Assembly: GCF_004025535.1 (NCBI RefSeq)
Contig: NZ_QJRG01000049.1
Coordinates: 124,001 to 188,000, forward strand
DNA length: 64,000 nucleotides
Reading direction: 5' to 3'
Source: Pseudomonas alkylphenolica
GTDB taxonomy: Bacteria; Pseudomonadota; Gammaproteobacteria; Pseudomonadales; Pseudomonadaceae
Both the position numbers and the translations under genes were made by a program. The notes beneath the pieces are model-generated. The model worked only from the letters and a program-made list of their open reading frames with translations, searched no databases and was not told where the DNA came from. How positions within the stretch are numbered: the first letter of the stretch is position 1; each line of letters opens with the position of its first letter. This document shows positions 52,266 through 61,659 of this stretch, piece by piece.

Positions 52266-53109
52266 AGCCCTCGGCGATGTAGTCGGCCATGCAGTCGGTC
52301 ATTTGTGACTGGCTGCTGTGGTTGCGCAGCAGCATGATGCTGGCGGTTGGCAGGCCAGGCAGGCCCTCGGCCTCGCCGATGATGCGCAAGTCGCTGGTGA
52401 TCAGGCTCTGTAGTTGCGCAGTCACGGCAAGGCCGGCGCTGACCACGGCCATGATCGCCGGGGTGCTGGCGCTGGTGTAGGCGATGCGGTACTCCTTTTC
52501 CACCGCATCCAGAGCGTTGCAGGCCCAGGTCCGGCAGCAGCAGTCGGTGTTGAACACGGCCAGGGGCAGCGGATTGTGCTCGTGCGGGCAAAAGCCCTGG
52601 GCCTGCACCCATACCGCCCGTTCACGGCGCAGCAACTGGCCGACTTCATGGCCGGGTTCGCAGGTGACGATGGTCATGTCAAGGTCCTGGCGCTGCATGA
52701 GCAGGCGCGAACTTTCGCAGTGCACCTCCACCTGGATCAGTGGGTAGGCCTGGGCAAAGCTTGAGAGGATGCCCGGCAGAAACCGCATGGCGTAGTCGTC
52801 CGGGGTGCCAATGCGCACGGTGCCGACCATGTGCGGCATGCGCAGGGTATTGAACACTTCGCCGTGCAGTTTGAGGATGCGCCTGGCGTAGCCGAGCAGT
52901 ACCTGGCCTTCAGCGGTCAGGCGCACCTGGCGGCCGTCACGCTCGAACAGCTGGCGGCCGATGATGTCTTCTTCCAGGCGCTTCATCTGCATGCTCACCG
53001 CCGACTGGGTGCGGTTGACCACTTCACCGGCACGGGTGAAGCCGCCGTGTTCGGCGATGGCGACGAAGGTGCGCAAGACGTCGGAGTCGATACTCTGATA
53101 CTGGGACAA
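52255..53109 (-). CDS. LysR-type regulator
   Basis: 284 residues, with HTH QSAVSMQMKRLEEDIIGRQLFERDGRQVRL. It belongs to the group often written as LrhA/HexA-like by its start (SIDSDVLRTFVAIAEHGGFTRAGEVV). It is divergent from the DUF1127 gene at 53207. An inverted pair ATCAATCC (53113-53120) and GGATTGAT (53151-53158) lies in the gap. Confidence 0.88.
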   Translation of the reverse strand: MSQYQSIDSDVLRTFVAIAEHGGFTRAGEVVNRTQSAVSMQMKRLEEDIIGRQLFERDGRQVRLTAEGQVLLGYARRILKLHGEVFNTLRMPHMVGTVRIGTPDDYAMRFLPGILSSFAQAYPLIQVEVHCESSRLLMQRQDLDMTIVTCEPGHEVGQLLRRERAVWVQAQGFCPHEHNPLPLAVFNTDCCCRTWACNALDAVEKEYRIAYTSASTPAIMAVVSAGLAVTAQLQSLITSDLRIIGEAEGLPGLPTASIMLLRNHSSQSQMTDCMADYIAEGFRS

Positions 53110-53112
53110 GGC

Positions 53113-53158
53113 ATCAATCCCCTAGATGTATGGCATCAGAAACATTCGTTGGATTGAT
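53113..53158. promoter_or_regulatory. Widely spaced inverted repeat upstream of the LysR gene
   Basis: Perfect eight-base arms ATCAATCC and GGATTGAT are 30 bases apart in the divergent LysR/DUF1127 gap. It could be a pair of LysR half-sites; the wide spacing leaves doubt. Confidence 0.3.
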
Positions 53159-53206
53159 CTTAGGCCTGCGCTGACACTGTCGTCATCCCACACGGAGAGT
53201 AAGACG

Positions 53207-53440
53207 ATGAAAGGTCAGAAATCGCTGGTCCTGATGCATTCCCCGTCGCACCACGGCGGCTTGTCTCACCTGTTTCATGACGTCGTCGGGCAGTTGGCGC
53301 GCTGGCGTCAGTTGCACTACCAACGCATGGAGCTGGCGCGCCTGAGTGACGCAGCGCTGCACGATATCGGCATGAGCCGTGCCGATGTGATGCAGGAAGT
53401 GGAGCGGCCATTCTGGGACGACCCGCTGAAAAAAAATTAG
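53207..53440 (+). CDS. DUF1127 small protein
   Basis: 77 residues from the ATG at 53207, with GGAGAG seven to eight bases upstream. The C-terminal YQRMELARLSDAALHDIGMSRADV is the DUF1127 signature (L-x-D-x-G-x-S-R). Proteins of this family in alphaproteobacteria bind RNA and affect phosphate and carbon metabolism; here the function is unknown. It is divergent from a LysR regulator that may control it. Confidence 0.85.
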   Translation: MKGQKSLVLMHSPSHHGGLSHLFHDVVGQLARWRQLHYQRMELARLSDAALHDIGMSRADVMQEVERPFWDDPLKKN

Positions 53441-53496
53441 TCGCGCCCACGTGGCAGCGCTACTACCTTAAGTGGGCTGTTCTGGAGGACCCGGGC

Positions 53497-54735
53497 ATGC
53501 CCACCACTCAATCCTTATCCCTGGCGCAAGCGCGACGCCTGGCCTTGTCGGCTCAGGGTTTCGCCGCGCGCACGCCGCAACAGGTGCGTGCCGAGCACGT
53601 GGCACGCGTGGTCGAGCGCCTGGGCGTGGTGCAGATCGATTCGGTCAACGCACTGGTGCGCTCGCATTATCTGCCGCTGTTCTCGCGCCTGGGCAGTTAT
53701 CCACAGGGGCTGCTCGACCAGCTCGCCTGGGGCCGCAACCGCCAACGCAAACTGTTTGAATACTGGGGGCATGAAGCCTCGCTGTTGCCGTTGTCGCTGT
53801 ATCCCTTGCTGCGCTGGCGCATGGACCGGGCGCGCCAGGGGCAGGGTATCTATCAGCAACTGGCACGCTTTGGTCGTGAACAGCAAGCCACCATCGCCCG
53901 GGTGCTGGCGGCGGTGACCGAGCAGGGCGCCCTTGGCGCCGGCAGCTTGTCTACCCGACAAGAGCGCGCTGGGCCCTGGTGGGACTGGAGCGCGGAAAAG
54001 CATGCACTGGAATGGCTGTTTGCTGCAGGCCTGGTGACGGTCGCCGGTCGTCGTGGCTTTGAACGCCTGTACGACTTGCCAGAACGGGTATTGCCCGCGG
54101 CCCTGCTGCAACTGCCGCAACTCACCGAGGCTGATGCCCAGCGGGGATTGTTGCTGCAGGCCGCCACGGCGCTAGGCGTGGCCACCGAAAAGGACCTGCG
54201 CGACTATTACCGCTTGAGCCCGGGCGATAGTCGTGCGCGCCTCGCCGAATTGATAGAGGAGGGCATGTTGCTGCCTTGTTCGGTGCAGGGTTGGTCGCAA
54301 CCGGCCTATTGCCTGAGCGATGCCCGGCTACCGCGCCGTGTCGCCGCCAGCGCCTTGCTGTCACCCTTCGATTCGCTGGTGTGGGCGCGTGAACGCACCG
54401 AGCGCTTGTTTGATTTTCATTACCGGCTGGAGATCTACACCCCGGCACACAAGCGGGTGTACGGCTATTACGTGCTGCCCTTTCTGCACAACGAGCGCAT
54501 CGCTGCGCGGGTCGATTTGCGTGCCGAACGGGCCAGCAATCGCCTGGCGGTGCATGCCGTGCATGAAGAAGAGCCGGGCCTGGATGCGGCCGGCATGCAG
54601 GCGCTGGCGGATAACCTGTGGCGTATGGCGGCCTGGCTGGGCCTGGCCGATGTGCAACTGAACTGCCCGCGGGCCAGCGCCGCACGCTTGCGTGTGGCAT
54701 TGGCCCGCGGCGGGCTCAGCGCCGAACCTGCTTGA
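53497..54735 (+). CDS. YcaQ/AlkZ-type DNA glycosylase
   Basis: 412 residues of the winged-helix HTH_42 family. The catalytic motif is Gln46-Ile-Asp48 in LGVVQIDSVNALVRSHYLPLFSRLG, as in YcaQ, which removes crosslinked and alkylated bases; AlkZ uses a QxQ or QxD variant. The late segment SPFDSLVWARERTERLFDFHYRLEIYTP is also typical. It follows the DUF1127 gene by 56 bases. Its end overlaps the convergent DAHP synthase gene by 20 bases. Confidence 0.9.
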   Translation: MPTTQSLSLAQARRLALSAQGFAARTPQQVRAEHVARVVERLGVVQIDSVNALVRSHYLPLFSRLGSYPQGLLDQLAWGRNRQRKLFEYWGHEASLLPLSLYPLLRWRMDRARQGQGIYQQLARFGREQQATIARVLAAVTEQGALGAGSLSTRQERAGPWWDWSAEKHALEWLFAAGLVTVAGRRGFERLYDLPERVLPAALLQLPQLTEADAQRGLLLQAATALGVATEKDLRDYYRLSPGDSRARLAELIEEGMLLPCSVQGWSQPAYCLSDARLPRRVAASALLSPFDSLVWARERTERLFDFHYRLEIYTPAHKRVYGYYVLPFLHNERIAARVDLRAERASNRLAVHAVHEEEPGLDAAGMQALADNLWRMAAWLGLADVQLNCPRASAARLRVALARGGLSAEPA

Positions 54736-56065
54736 GGGTTTCGGCGATCAGGAACGCCAGCTCCAGCGACTGGTCGGCATTCATCCGAGGGTCGCAGTGG
54801 GTGTGGTAGCGGTCAGACAAGGCGTCTTCGGTGATCGGGCGGGCGCCGCCGATGCATTCGGTGACGTTCTGCCCGGTCATTTCGATGTGGATACCGCCGG
54901 CGTGGCTGCCTTCGGCCTGGTGCACCTGGAAGAACTGTTTGACCTCGCTGAGGATCTGCGCGAAGTCGCGGGTCTTGTAACCGCTGCTGGCCTTGATGGT
55001 ATTGCCATGCATCGGGTCGGAGCTCCACAGCACCTTGCGCCCTTCGCGTTCAACGCTGCGAATCAGTGCCGGCAGGTGCTCGCCGACCTTCTCGGCGCCC
55101 ATGCGCACGATCAGGTTGAGGCGGCCCGGATCGTTGGCCGGGTTGAGCACGTCGATCAGGCGGATCAGCTCCTCGGTGTTCATGCTCGGGCCGACCTTGA
55201 CCCCGATCGGGTTGTTCACCCCGCGCAGGAACTCGACATGGGCACCGTCGAGCTGACGGGTGCGATCACCGATCCACAGCATGTGCGCCGAGCAGTCGTA
55301 GTAATCGTTGGTCAGGCTGTCACGGCGCACAAAGGCTTCTTCGTAGTTCAGCAGCAGCGCCTCGTGGGCGGTGAAGAAGCTGGTTTCACGCAGTTGAGGC
55401 GAGCTGTCCATGCCGCAGGCGCGCATGAAGGCCAGGGTTTCATCGATGCGGTCGGCCAGCTGGCTGTACTTTTCTGCCAGGGCCGAGTTGGCAATGAAGT
55501 CCAGGTTCCACTTGTGCACCTGGTGCAGGTCGGCAAAGCCGCCCTGGGCAAAGGCACGCAGCAGGTTGAGACTGGCGGTGGACTGGTGATAGGCCTGCAG
55601 CAGGCGTTCCGGGTCGGGTACCCGGCTTTTTTCGTCGAAACCGATGCCGTTGACGATGTCGCCACGGTAGGCGGGCAGGGTGACGCCGCCGATGGTTTCA
55701 TCGCCGGCCGAGCGCGGCTTGGCAAACTGCCCGGCCATGCGCCCGACCTTGACCACCGGGCAGCCGGCGGCAAAGGTCATGACGATGGCCATTTGCAGCA
55801 GTACTTTGAAGGTGTCGCGAATCTTCGCTGCGGAGAATTCGGCGAAGCTTTCTGCGCAGTCGCCGCCTTGCAGCAGGAACGCCCGGCCTTCGGTGACCTC
55901 GGCGAACTGTCGACGCAGTTCGCGGGCTTCGCCGGCAAACACCAGTGGCGGGTAGCTGGCCAGGGTCTGTTCGACCTTGAGCAGGTGCGCCGCGTCGGGG
56001 TAGTTCGGTTGTTGCTGGATCGGCAGGGCGCGCCAGCTGTCAGGGCTCCAGGGTTGGTTCATCAC
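54716..56065 (-). CDS. 3-deoxy-7-phosphoheptulonate synthase, class II
   Basis: 449 residues, plant-like class II DAHP synthase, the first step of the shikimate pathway. Family segments: WSPDSWRALPIQQQPNYPD at the start, FLLQGGDCAESFAE, and MHGNTIKASSGYKTRDF with metal-binding HQ/E residues later (GIHIEMTGQNVTEC). Pseudomonads carry this in addition to class I enzymes. It is not in a phenazine operon, so it probably serves general aromatic supply. Confidence 0.95.
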   Translation of the reverse strand: MMNQPWSPDSWRALPIQQQPNYPDAAHLLKVEQTLASYPPLVFAGEARELRRQFAEVTEGRAFLLQGGDCAESFAEFSAAKIRDTFKVLLQMAIVMTFAAGCPVVKVGRMAGQFAKPRSAGDETIGGVTLPAYRGDIVNGIGFDEKSRVPDPERLLQAYHQSTASLNLLRAFAQGGFADLHQVHKWNLDFIANSALAEKYSQLADRIDETLAFMRACGMDSSPQLRETSFFTAHEALLLNYEEAFVRRDSLTNDYYDCSAHMLWIGDRTRQLDGAHVEFLRGVNNPIGVKVGPSMNTEELIRLIDVLNPANDPGRLNLIVRMGAEKVGEHLPALIRSVEREGRKVLWSSDPMHGNTIKASSGYKTRDFAQILSEVKQFFQVHQAEGSHAGGIHIEMTGQNVTECIGGARPITEDALSDRYHTHCDPRMNADQSLELAFLIAETLKQVRR

Positions 56066-56190
56066 GGGCTCGGTCTTATCGTAATTGGGCTGTCTGCCAT
56101 GGTACCAGTTGCAGCATGCCTTGTTGCACTGGCGCCATTGACGGACAATGGCGGTTTTGCCTGTAACGGCGGCGCACGCCGGGAGACAGC

Positions 56191-56946
56191 ATGACAGTTG
56201 AGCGGGAAGAGCGGGTGCTGGCCCAGGTCCAGGACCAATACGGCACCATCAGCGTGCTGGAGGTCGAGGACTACCGTTTTCTCGAATTCGGCGAGGCCAT
56301 CGAGCAAAGCTGTGTATTTACCGCCGACCCGAGCTGGCTGGAGTACGACTACACCCGCGCCATGCTGATTGGTGCGCTGTGCCATGCGCAGCCCGAGAGC
56401 GCGCTGTTCCTTGGCCTGGGCGCCGGTACCCTGACCCAGGCGTGCCTTAAGTTTTTGCCGCTCGAAGACGTCGAGGCCATCGAGCTGCGCCCGGATGTGC
56501 CGCGCCTGGCTATCGAATACCTGGGGCTCGATGACGACCCGCGCCTGTACATCCGCATCGGCGACGCCATGGAGCTGCTCAACAGTGCCGAGCCGGCCGA
56601 TCTGATCTTCGTCGACCTGTATACCGATCACGGTCCTGGCGTGGCCCACCTGGCCTGGCGTTTTCTCGAAGACTGCCAGAAGCGCCTGAACCCCGGCGGC
56701 TGGCTGGTGATCAACCAGTGGGCCGGTGATGACGGCAAGCCGCTGGGCGCCGCTTTGTTGCGCGGCCTGTACCACCGCCACTACTGGGAACTGCCGGTCA
56801 AGGAGGGCAATGTGATCATCCTGGTGCCGTCCGAGCTTGATCAGGAACTGGACATGGACGGGCTCAATGCGCGTGCCGAGGCGCTGGCACCGCAACTTGG
56901 CTACTCGTTGCAAACGCTTATCGGTGCCATCCGCCCGGCCACCTGA
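56191..56946 (+). CDS. Spermidine-synthase-like methyltransferase-fold protein
   Basis: 251 residues with the AdoMet-type loop ALFLGLGAGTLTQACL and the acidic strand end VEAIELRPDV, then DLIFVDLYTDHGPG. It resembles SpeE-like proteins but lacks the N-terminal beta domain and the clear polyamine pocket, so spermidine synthesis is not assured. It is divergent from the DAHP synthase gene. Confidence 0.8.
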   Translation: MTVEREERVLAQVQDQYGTISVLEVEDYRFLEFGEAIEQSCVFTADPSWLEYDYTRAMLIGALCHAQPESALFLGLGAGTLTQACLKFLPLEDVEAIELRPDVPRLAIEYLGLDDDPRLYIRIGDAMELLNSAEPADLIFVDLYTDHGPGVAHLAWRFLEDCQKRLNPGGWLVINQWAGDDGKPLGAALLRGLYHRHYWELPVKEGNVIILVPSELDQELDMDGLNARAEALAPQLGYSLQTLIGAIRPAT

Positions 56947-57302
56947 GCCGCATGGTTGAGCGGGTAGTAGAAAAACGTTTCAGCCATTTGCCGACTCCCA
57001 GCGCTCAGGCCCGTCGTTATCAGGCCTGACGCTGGCGTGTTGCGATAAAAAATTCTCCCGTGAATGGGGAATTCAGGTATAGTACGCGCCGGTCTTTTAC
57101 CGGACCTCGTTTAGGTAGTGCATTTCCCCGAAGCCAGCTTCGGCTGCGCGTCCGCCCCGCGGACTCTCCTTGACGTTCCTATTTTTCTTCAATCGTTTTC
57201 GCAAATCCCCGCCGACAAAGCTGCCAGGGTGACCTTCGGGTCTTACAAGGCATGTGCAGCTTTGGAGCATGGGTCTTTGCGGATGCACTTAGAGGCAGAC
57301 CC
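56947..57302 (+). promoter_or_regulatory. Promoter region and structured leader of the DEAD-box helicase gene
   Basis: A TATAGT box at 57078-57083 (weak -35) would give a leader of about 210 bases. It contains hairpins at 57089-57103 (CCGGT/ACCGG), 57128-57143 (CCGAAGC/GCTTCGG) and 57150-57164 (GTCCG/CGGAC). No coding sequence is seen. Long structured leaders are known for cold-shock helicases such as csdA. Confidence 0.5.
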
Positions 57303-58964
57303 ATGACCCAGGAAACCGGCGGCTTCGCCGCTCTCGATCTTCATCCGAGCATTGTTGCTGCAGTACTGGCTACCGGCTACGAAGAGCCATCCGCCATTCA
57401 GCAGCAATCGATCCCGATTATTCTTGCCGGTCACGACATGATCGGTCAGGCGCAGACAGGTACCGGTAAAACCGCTGCCTTCGCACTGCCTATCCTGAAC
57501 CGCATTGACCCGAGCAAGCGCGAGCCGCAAGCCCTGATCCTGGCGCCAACCCGTGAGTTGGCGCTGCAAGTAGCTACCGCATTCGAAACCTACGCCAAGC
57601 AAATGCCGGGCGTAACCGTGGTGGCCGTATACGGTGGTGCCCCAATGGGCCCACAACTCAAAGCAATCCGTAACGGCGCGCAAATCGTCGTTGCTACCCC
57701 GGGCCGTCTGTGCGACCACCTGCGTCGCGACGAGAAAGTCCTGGCGACCGTCAACCACCTGGTGCTCGACGAAGCCGACGAAATGCTCAAGCTGGGCTTC
57801 ATGGATGACCTCGAAGTCATCTTCAAGGCCATGCCTGAGAGCCGTCAGACCGTGCTGTTCTCGGCCACTCTGCCAGCCTCGATCCGCGCGATTGCCGAGC
57901 GTCACCTGCGTGATCCGAAGCACGTCAAGATCCAGAGCAAGACCCAGACCGTAACCGCGATCGAACAAGCCCACCTGATGGTCCACGCCGACCAGAAGGT
58001 TTCTGCTGTCCTGCGTTTGCTGGAAGTGGAAGAGTTCGACGCCCTGATCGCCTTCGTGCGTACCAAGCAAGCCACCCTGGACCTGGCCAGCGCCCTCGAA
58101 GCCAAAGGCTACAAAGCCGCTGCGCTGAACGGTGACATTGCCCAGAACCAGCGTGAGCGCGTTATCGACTCGCTCAAGGATGGCCGCCTGGACATCGTCG
58201 TTGCAACCGACGTTGCCGCCCGTGGTCTGGACGTACCGCGCATCACTCACGTGTTCAACGTTGACATGCCGTACGACCCGGAGTCCTACGTTCACCGTAT
58301 CGGCCGTACTGGCCGTGCCGGTCGCGAAGGCCGTGCGCTGCTGCTGGTTACCCCGCGCGAGCGTCGCATGCTGCAGGTGATCGAGCGTGTTACCGGTCAG
58401 AAAGTTGCCGAAGTTCGTCTGCCAAACGCCCAGGCCGTTCTCGATGCACGCATCAAGAAGCTGACCAACAGCCTGGCACCGCTGGTAGCTGACGCCGAGT
58501 CGACCCATGGCGACCTGCTGGACCGTCTGACTGCCGACATCGGTTGCAGCCCTCGCGCCCTGGCCGCAGCCCTGCTGCGCAAGGCTACCAACGGTCAGGC
58601 CCTGACCCTGGAAGCGGTCGAGAAAGAGCAGCCGCTGGTTCCGACCTACACCCCGCGTGAGCGTACTGGCGAGCGTCCAGAGCGTGGCGAGCGTGAGCGT
58701 CGTGCACCGATGCCGCTGGGCGAAGGTCGTGCCCGTTGCCGTACCGCGCTGGGTGCGCGTGACGGTATCGCCGCCAAGAACCTGCTCGGCGCCATCCTTA
58801 ACGAAGGCGGCCTGGCCCGCGAAGCGATCGGCCGTATCCAGGTACGTGACAGCTTCAGCCTGGTCGAGCTGCCGGAAGAGGGTCTGGAGCGTCTGCTGGC
58901 CAAGCTCAAGGACACCCGCGTTGCCGGTAAGCAGCTGAAGCTGCGCCGCTACCGCGAAGACTGA
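57303..58964 (+). CDS. deaD: DEAD-box RNA helicase, DeaD/CsdA type
   Basis: 553 residues from the ATG at 57303, with GAGG upstream. All core motifs: AQTGTGKT (50-57), PTRELALQ, DEADEML, SAT, ARGLDVPRITHV and HRIGRTGRAGR. After a basic linker (RERTGERPERGERERR) comes a DbpA-type RNA-binding domain (LLGAILNEGGLAREAIGRIQVRDSFSLVELPE). It unwinds rRNA and mRNA structures, mainly in the cold. Codon use is strongly biased, as for a highly expressed gene. A terminator follows. Confidence 0.95.
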   Translation: MTQETGGFAALDLHPSIVAAVLATGYEEPSAIQQQSIPIILAGHDMIGQAQTGTGKTAAFALPILNRIDPSKREPQALILAPTRELALQVATAFETYAKQMPGVTVVAVYGGAPMGPQLKAIRNGAQIVVATPGRLCDHLRRDEKVLATVNHLVLDEADEMLKLGFMDDLEVIFKAMPESRQTVLFSATLPASIRAIAERHLRDPKHVKIQSKTQTVTAIEQAHLMVHADQKVSAVLRLLEVEEFDALIAFVRTKQATLDLASALEAKGYKAAALNGDIAQNQRERVIDSLKDGRLDIVVATDVAARGLDVPRITHVFNVDMPYDPESYVHRIGRTGRAGREGRALLLVTPRERRMLQVIERVTGQKVAEVRLPNAQAVLDARIKKLTNSLAPLVADAESTHGDLLDRLTADIGCSPRALAAALLRKATNGQALTLEAVEKEQPLVPTYTPRERTGERPERGERERRAPMPLGEGRARCRTALGARDGIAAKNLLGAILNEGGLAREAIGRIQVRDSFSLVELPEEGLERLLAKLKDTRVAGKQLKLRRYRED

Positions 58965-58976
58965 TCCGCGAGCAAT

Positions 58977-59011
58977 AAAAAAATCCCCGACTGAGTCGGG
59001 GATTTTTTTTG
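58977..59011 (+). terminator. Intrinsic terminator after the helicase gene
   Basis: Stem AAATCCCCGACT / AGTCGGGGATTT with a minimal loop followed by eight T, 13 bases after the stop. Confidence 0.95.
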
Positions 59012-59036
59012 CCTGCACGGGGCGCACCACAGATCA

Positions 59037-59064
59037 TTGTGGGAGCCGGCAACGCCGGCGATGG
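59037..59064. repeat. Solitary REP-like unit
   Basis: TTGTGGGAGCCGGC-AACG-CCGGCGATG carries the GTGGGAGC start of pseudomonad REP units but an inner GCCGGC palindrome. No second copy is paired with it. Confidence 0.6.
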
Positions 59065-59098
59065 GCAGTGCAGCGGCCCTGAGGCCCCGAGGCCAGCC

Positions 59099-59866
59099 TC
59101 AATCAAACCGGTAGATATCCATCCCCAGCGCGCCCAGGGTGAAGCCCTGATGCACAATGCCAAATTGCCCACCGGCGCCGCGGGCAAAATACAGCGGCAG
59201 CAGGTGCTCATCACTCGGGTGGTTGCGCACGGCAAACGGCGCTTGCTGGCGATAGTCCTTGAGGGCTGGCATGTCGTCGGCCGCCAGTTTTTCTATCATC
59301 CAGTCACGAAACGCCAACGCCCAAGGCTCGACGCTTTCCGGCCCGGCTTGCCAGTCCAGTTCGCCCAGGTTGTGGGTGATGCTGCCCGAACCGATCAGCA
59401 GTATGCCGTCGGCGCGCAGTTCGCTCAGCGCCTTGCCAACCTGCAGCTGCAACTGCGGCCCCATCCGTGAGGGCAGGGAGACCTGTACGACAGGGATGTC
59501 GGCCTGTGGATACATCAGTGACAGCGGCACCCACATGCCATGGTCGAAAGGGCGCTGCGGGTCCAGGTGGGCTTCAAGCCCTGCGTTGCCGAGCAGATTG
59601 GCCACTCGCTGGGCCAGTTGTGGCTCACCGGGGGCAGGGTATTGCACGGCAAACAGCGCGGCAGGAAAGCCACCAAAGTCATGCCAGGTTTGTGGTTGCG
59701 GGTGGCTGGATACCAGCAACTCGCGGCTTTCCCAGTGCGCCGAAACCATCACGATGGCTTTCGGGCGCGGCAGCTGTGCCGCCAGGTTTTTCAGTGCAGG
59801 CCCACTGGCCCCCGGCTGCAGGGCGAGCATGGGTGAGCCATGAGAAATAAACAGGCTGGGCAGCAT
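59099..59866 (-). CDS. LigB-family dioxygenase (4,5-DOPA extradiol type, YgiD-like)
   Basis: 255 residues. The metal-binding His residues are in LFISHGSPMLALQP near the start, ALRPDGILLIGSGSITHNL in the middle and later SAHWESREL. It is of the class III extradiol dioxygenase fold; bacterial YgiD cleaves DOPA in vitro. The natural substrate is unknown. It is transcribed toward the helicase terminator and is divergent from tpm. Confidence 0.9.
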   Translation of the reverse strand: MLPSLFISHGSPMLALQPGASGPALKNLAAQLPRPKAIVMVSAHWESRELLVSSHPQPQTWHDFGGFPAALFAVQYPAPGEPQLAQRVANLLGNAGLEAHLDPQRPFDHGMWVPLSLMYPQADIPVVQVSLPSRMGPQLQLQVGKALSELRADGILLIGSGSITHNLGELDWQAGPESVEPWALAFRDWMIEKLAADDMPALKDYRQQAPFAVRNHPSDEHLLPLYFARGAGGQFGIVHQGFTLGALGMDIYRFD

Positions 59867-59969
59867 GGGAGGGCTCCTGAAGGTAAGATGCGCTTATCTT
59901 CAGGCAGAACATTGATCTAAATCTAATATAAGTTTTCGCAGTATTTGATCGAATTTATCGAGGTGAGGC

Positions 59970-60620
59970 ATGCAAGCGGAATTTTGGCAGTCGCGCTGGA
60001 ACAACAATCAAATCGGCTTTCATCAGCCGCAGGTCAACGCCTACCTACAGCAGTACTGGCCGACGTTGGCAATGCCAGCAGGGGCGCGGGTTCTGGTGCC
60101 GCTGTGCGGCAAGAGCCTGGACATGCTCTGGCTGGCAGGCCAGGGTCTGCAGGTGTTCGGGGTGGAGTTGTCGGAGCGGGCGGTGGAAGACTTCTTCGCC
60201 GAGCACCAACTCGTGCCTCAGGTGTCACAGCGGGGTGCCTTCAAGGTGTTTCGCTGTGAAGACGTCGAAATCTGCTGTGGTGACTTTTTTGCCCTGCGCG
60301 CTGAAGACGTCCAGGGCTGCACGGCCTTGTATGACCGCGCCGCGGTGATTGCCCTGCCGGTGGAAATGCGCAAACGCTATGTCGAGCACTTGGGCGCCAT
60401 CCTGCCGGCATCGGCCACAGGCCTGTTGATCACCCTGGACTACGATCAGTCCCAGCTCGACGGCCCACCCTTTGCGGTCACCGATGACGAGGTACAGGTG
60501 CTGTTTGCTGCCTGGCAGCCGCAGTTGCAGGCCTCGCATGATGTGTTGGCCGACAGCCCGAGGTTTCTGCAGGCCGGCGCCAGCCATCTGCTGGAGCGGG
60601 TGTATCGGTTGCAACGCTGA
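59970..60620 (+). CDS. tpm: Thiopurine S-methyltransferase
   Basis: 216 residues beginning MQAEFWQSRWNNNQIGFHQPQVN, the family start. The AdoMet loop is VLVPLCGKSLDMLWLAGQG. In pseudomonads this enzyme also methylates selenium and tellurium compounds to volatile forms. It ends in a terminator shared with htpX. Confidence 0.94.
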   Translation: MQAEFWQSRWNNNQIGFHQPQVNAYLQQYWPTLAMPAGARVLVPLCGKSLDMLWLAGQGLQVFGVELSERAVEDFFAEHQLVPQVSQRGAFKVFRCEDVEICCGDFFALRAEDVQGCTALYDRAAVIALPVEMRKRYVEHLGAILPASATGLLITLDYDQSQLDGPPFAVTDDEVQVLFAAWQPQLQASHDVLADSPRFLQAGASHLLERVYRLQR

Positions 60621-60625
60621 AATGC

Positions 60626-60657
60626 AAAAAGGGCGACCCGAGGGTCGCCCTTTTTTG
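60626..60657. terminator. Bidirectional intrinsic terminator between tpm and htpX
   Basis: Stem GGGCGACCC / GGGTCGCCC flanked by A residues on the left and T residues on the right, so it can end both converging transcripts. Confidence 0.93.
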
Positions 60658-60669
60658 TTGCGGTACCGT

Positions 60670-61557
60670 TTAGCCGCGACGGCGCAGTGCTTCGATGCGG
60701 TCTTCCAGCGGCGGGTGGCTCATCAGCAGGCCAGCCAGGCCCTGCTTGAGGCCGCCGTTGATGCCGAAGGCATTCAGGGTGCTGGGCATATGCACCGGCA
60801 CGTCCTGTTCCGAGCGCAGGCGCTGCAGAGCGCCGATCATGGCGTTGGTGCCTGCCAGGCGGGCGCCGGCTTCGTCAGCGCGGTATTCGCGTTTGCGCGA
60901 GAACCACATGACGATGATGCTGGCCAGGATGCCCAGTACCAGCTCGGCAACGATGGTGGCGATGTAGTAAGCGATGCCCTGGCCTTCTTCGTTCTTGAAG
61001 ATCACCTTGTCGACAAAGTTGCCGATGATCCGCGCGAAGAACATCACGAAGGTGTTGACCACGCCCTGCACCAGCGCCAGGGTGACCATGTCGCCGTTGG
61101 CAACGTGGCCGATCTCGTGGGCCAGTACGGCACGGACTTCATCGGGCGAGAATCGCTCCAGCAAGCCCTGGCTGACTGCGACCAGTGCGTCGTTGCGGTT
61201 CCAGCCGGTGGCAAAGGCGTTGGCCTCGTAGGCCGGGAAGATCCCCACTTCGGGCATCTTGATGCCGGCCTCGCGGGAGAGTTCTTCGACGGTCTGCAAC
61301 AGCCACTGCTCGTGACGGGTGCGCGGCTGGCTGATGATCTGGGTGCCGGTGCTCATCTTCGCCATCCACTTGGAGATGAACAGCGAAATCAGCGAGCCGG
61401 CAAAGCCGAACACGGCGCAGAAAATCAGCAGCTGGTCGAGCTTGAGGTCAACCCCGTTTGCCGCCATGAACCCATTGAAGCCGAACAGGCTCAGGGTAAT
61501 GCTGGCAATCAGCACGACCGCAAGGTTGGTGGCTACAAACAGTAAGATGCGCATCAT
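60670..61557 (-). CDS. htpX: Membrane zinc protease HtpX
   Basis: 295 residues. Two N-terminal membrane helices (about 5-25 and 42-62), then the M48 metalloprotease core with HEIGH (147-151) and a second membrane pair (about 155-210) before the third zinc ligand Glu in EYRADEAGARL. It degrades damaged inner-membrane proteins, with FtsH. A short plus-strand signal lies upstream (see 61660-61770). Confidence 0.95.
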   Translation of the reverse strand: MMRILLFVATNLAVVLIASITLSLFGFNGFMAANGVDLKLDQLLIFCAVFGFAGSLISLFISKWMAKMSTGTQIISQPRTRHEQWLLQTVEELSREAGIKMPEVGIFPAYEANAFATGWNRNDALVAVSQGLLERFSPDEVRAVLAHEIGHVANGDMVTLALVQGVVNTFVMFFARIIGNFVDKVIFKNEEGQGIAYYIATIVAELVLGILASIIVMWFSRKREYRADEAGARLAGTNAMIGALQRLRSEQDVPVHMPSTLNAFGINGGLKQGLAGLLMSHPPLEDRIEALRRRG

Positions 61558-61659
61558 GGTTGTTACGGTCTCCTGACGGATAAAAGTGTCACGTATGCGG
61601 GGTATATAAGGCGCGGGCTTCAGTGATTCAACCGGGCGACTATTTCAAACTGTGTACTT

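Noticed and set aside
54692..56194. A 500-residue open frame on the plus strand opposite the DAHP synthase gene
   Set aside because: It is antisense to a clear class II DAHP synthase, has low-complexity His/Gly/Val-rich composition typical of reverse-frame reading in GC-rich DNA and no ribosome-binding site.
57243..59030. A 595-residue minus-strand frame opposite the DEAD-box helicase
   Set aside because: Gln/Thr/Leu-rich antisense shadow of a strongly codon-biased gene; no family resemblance.
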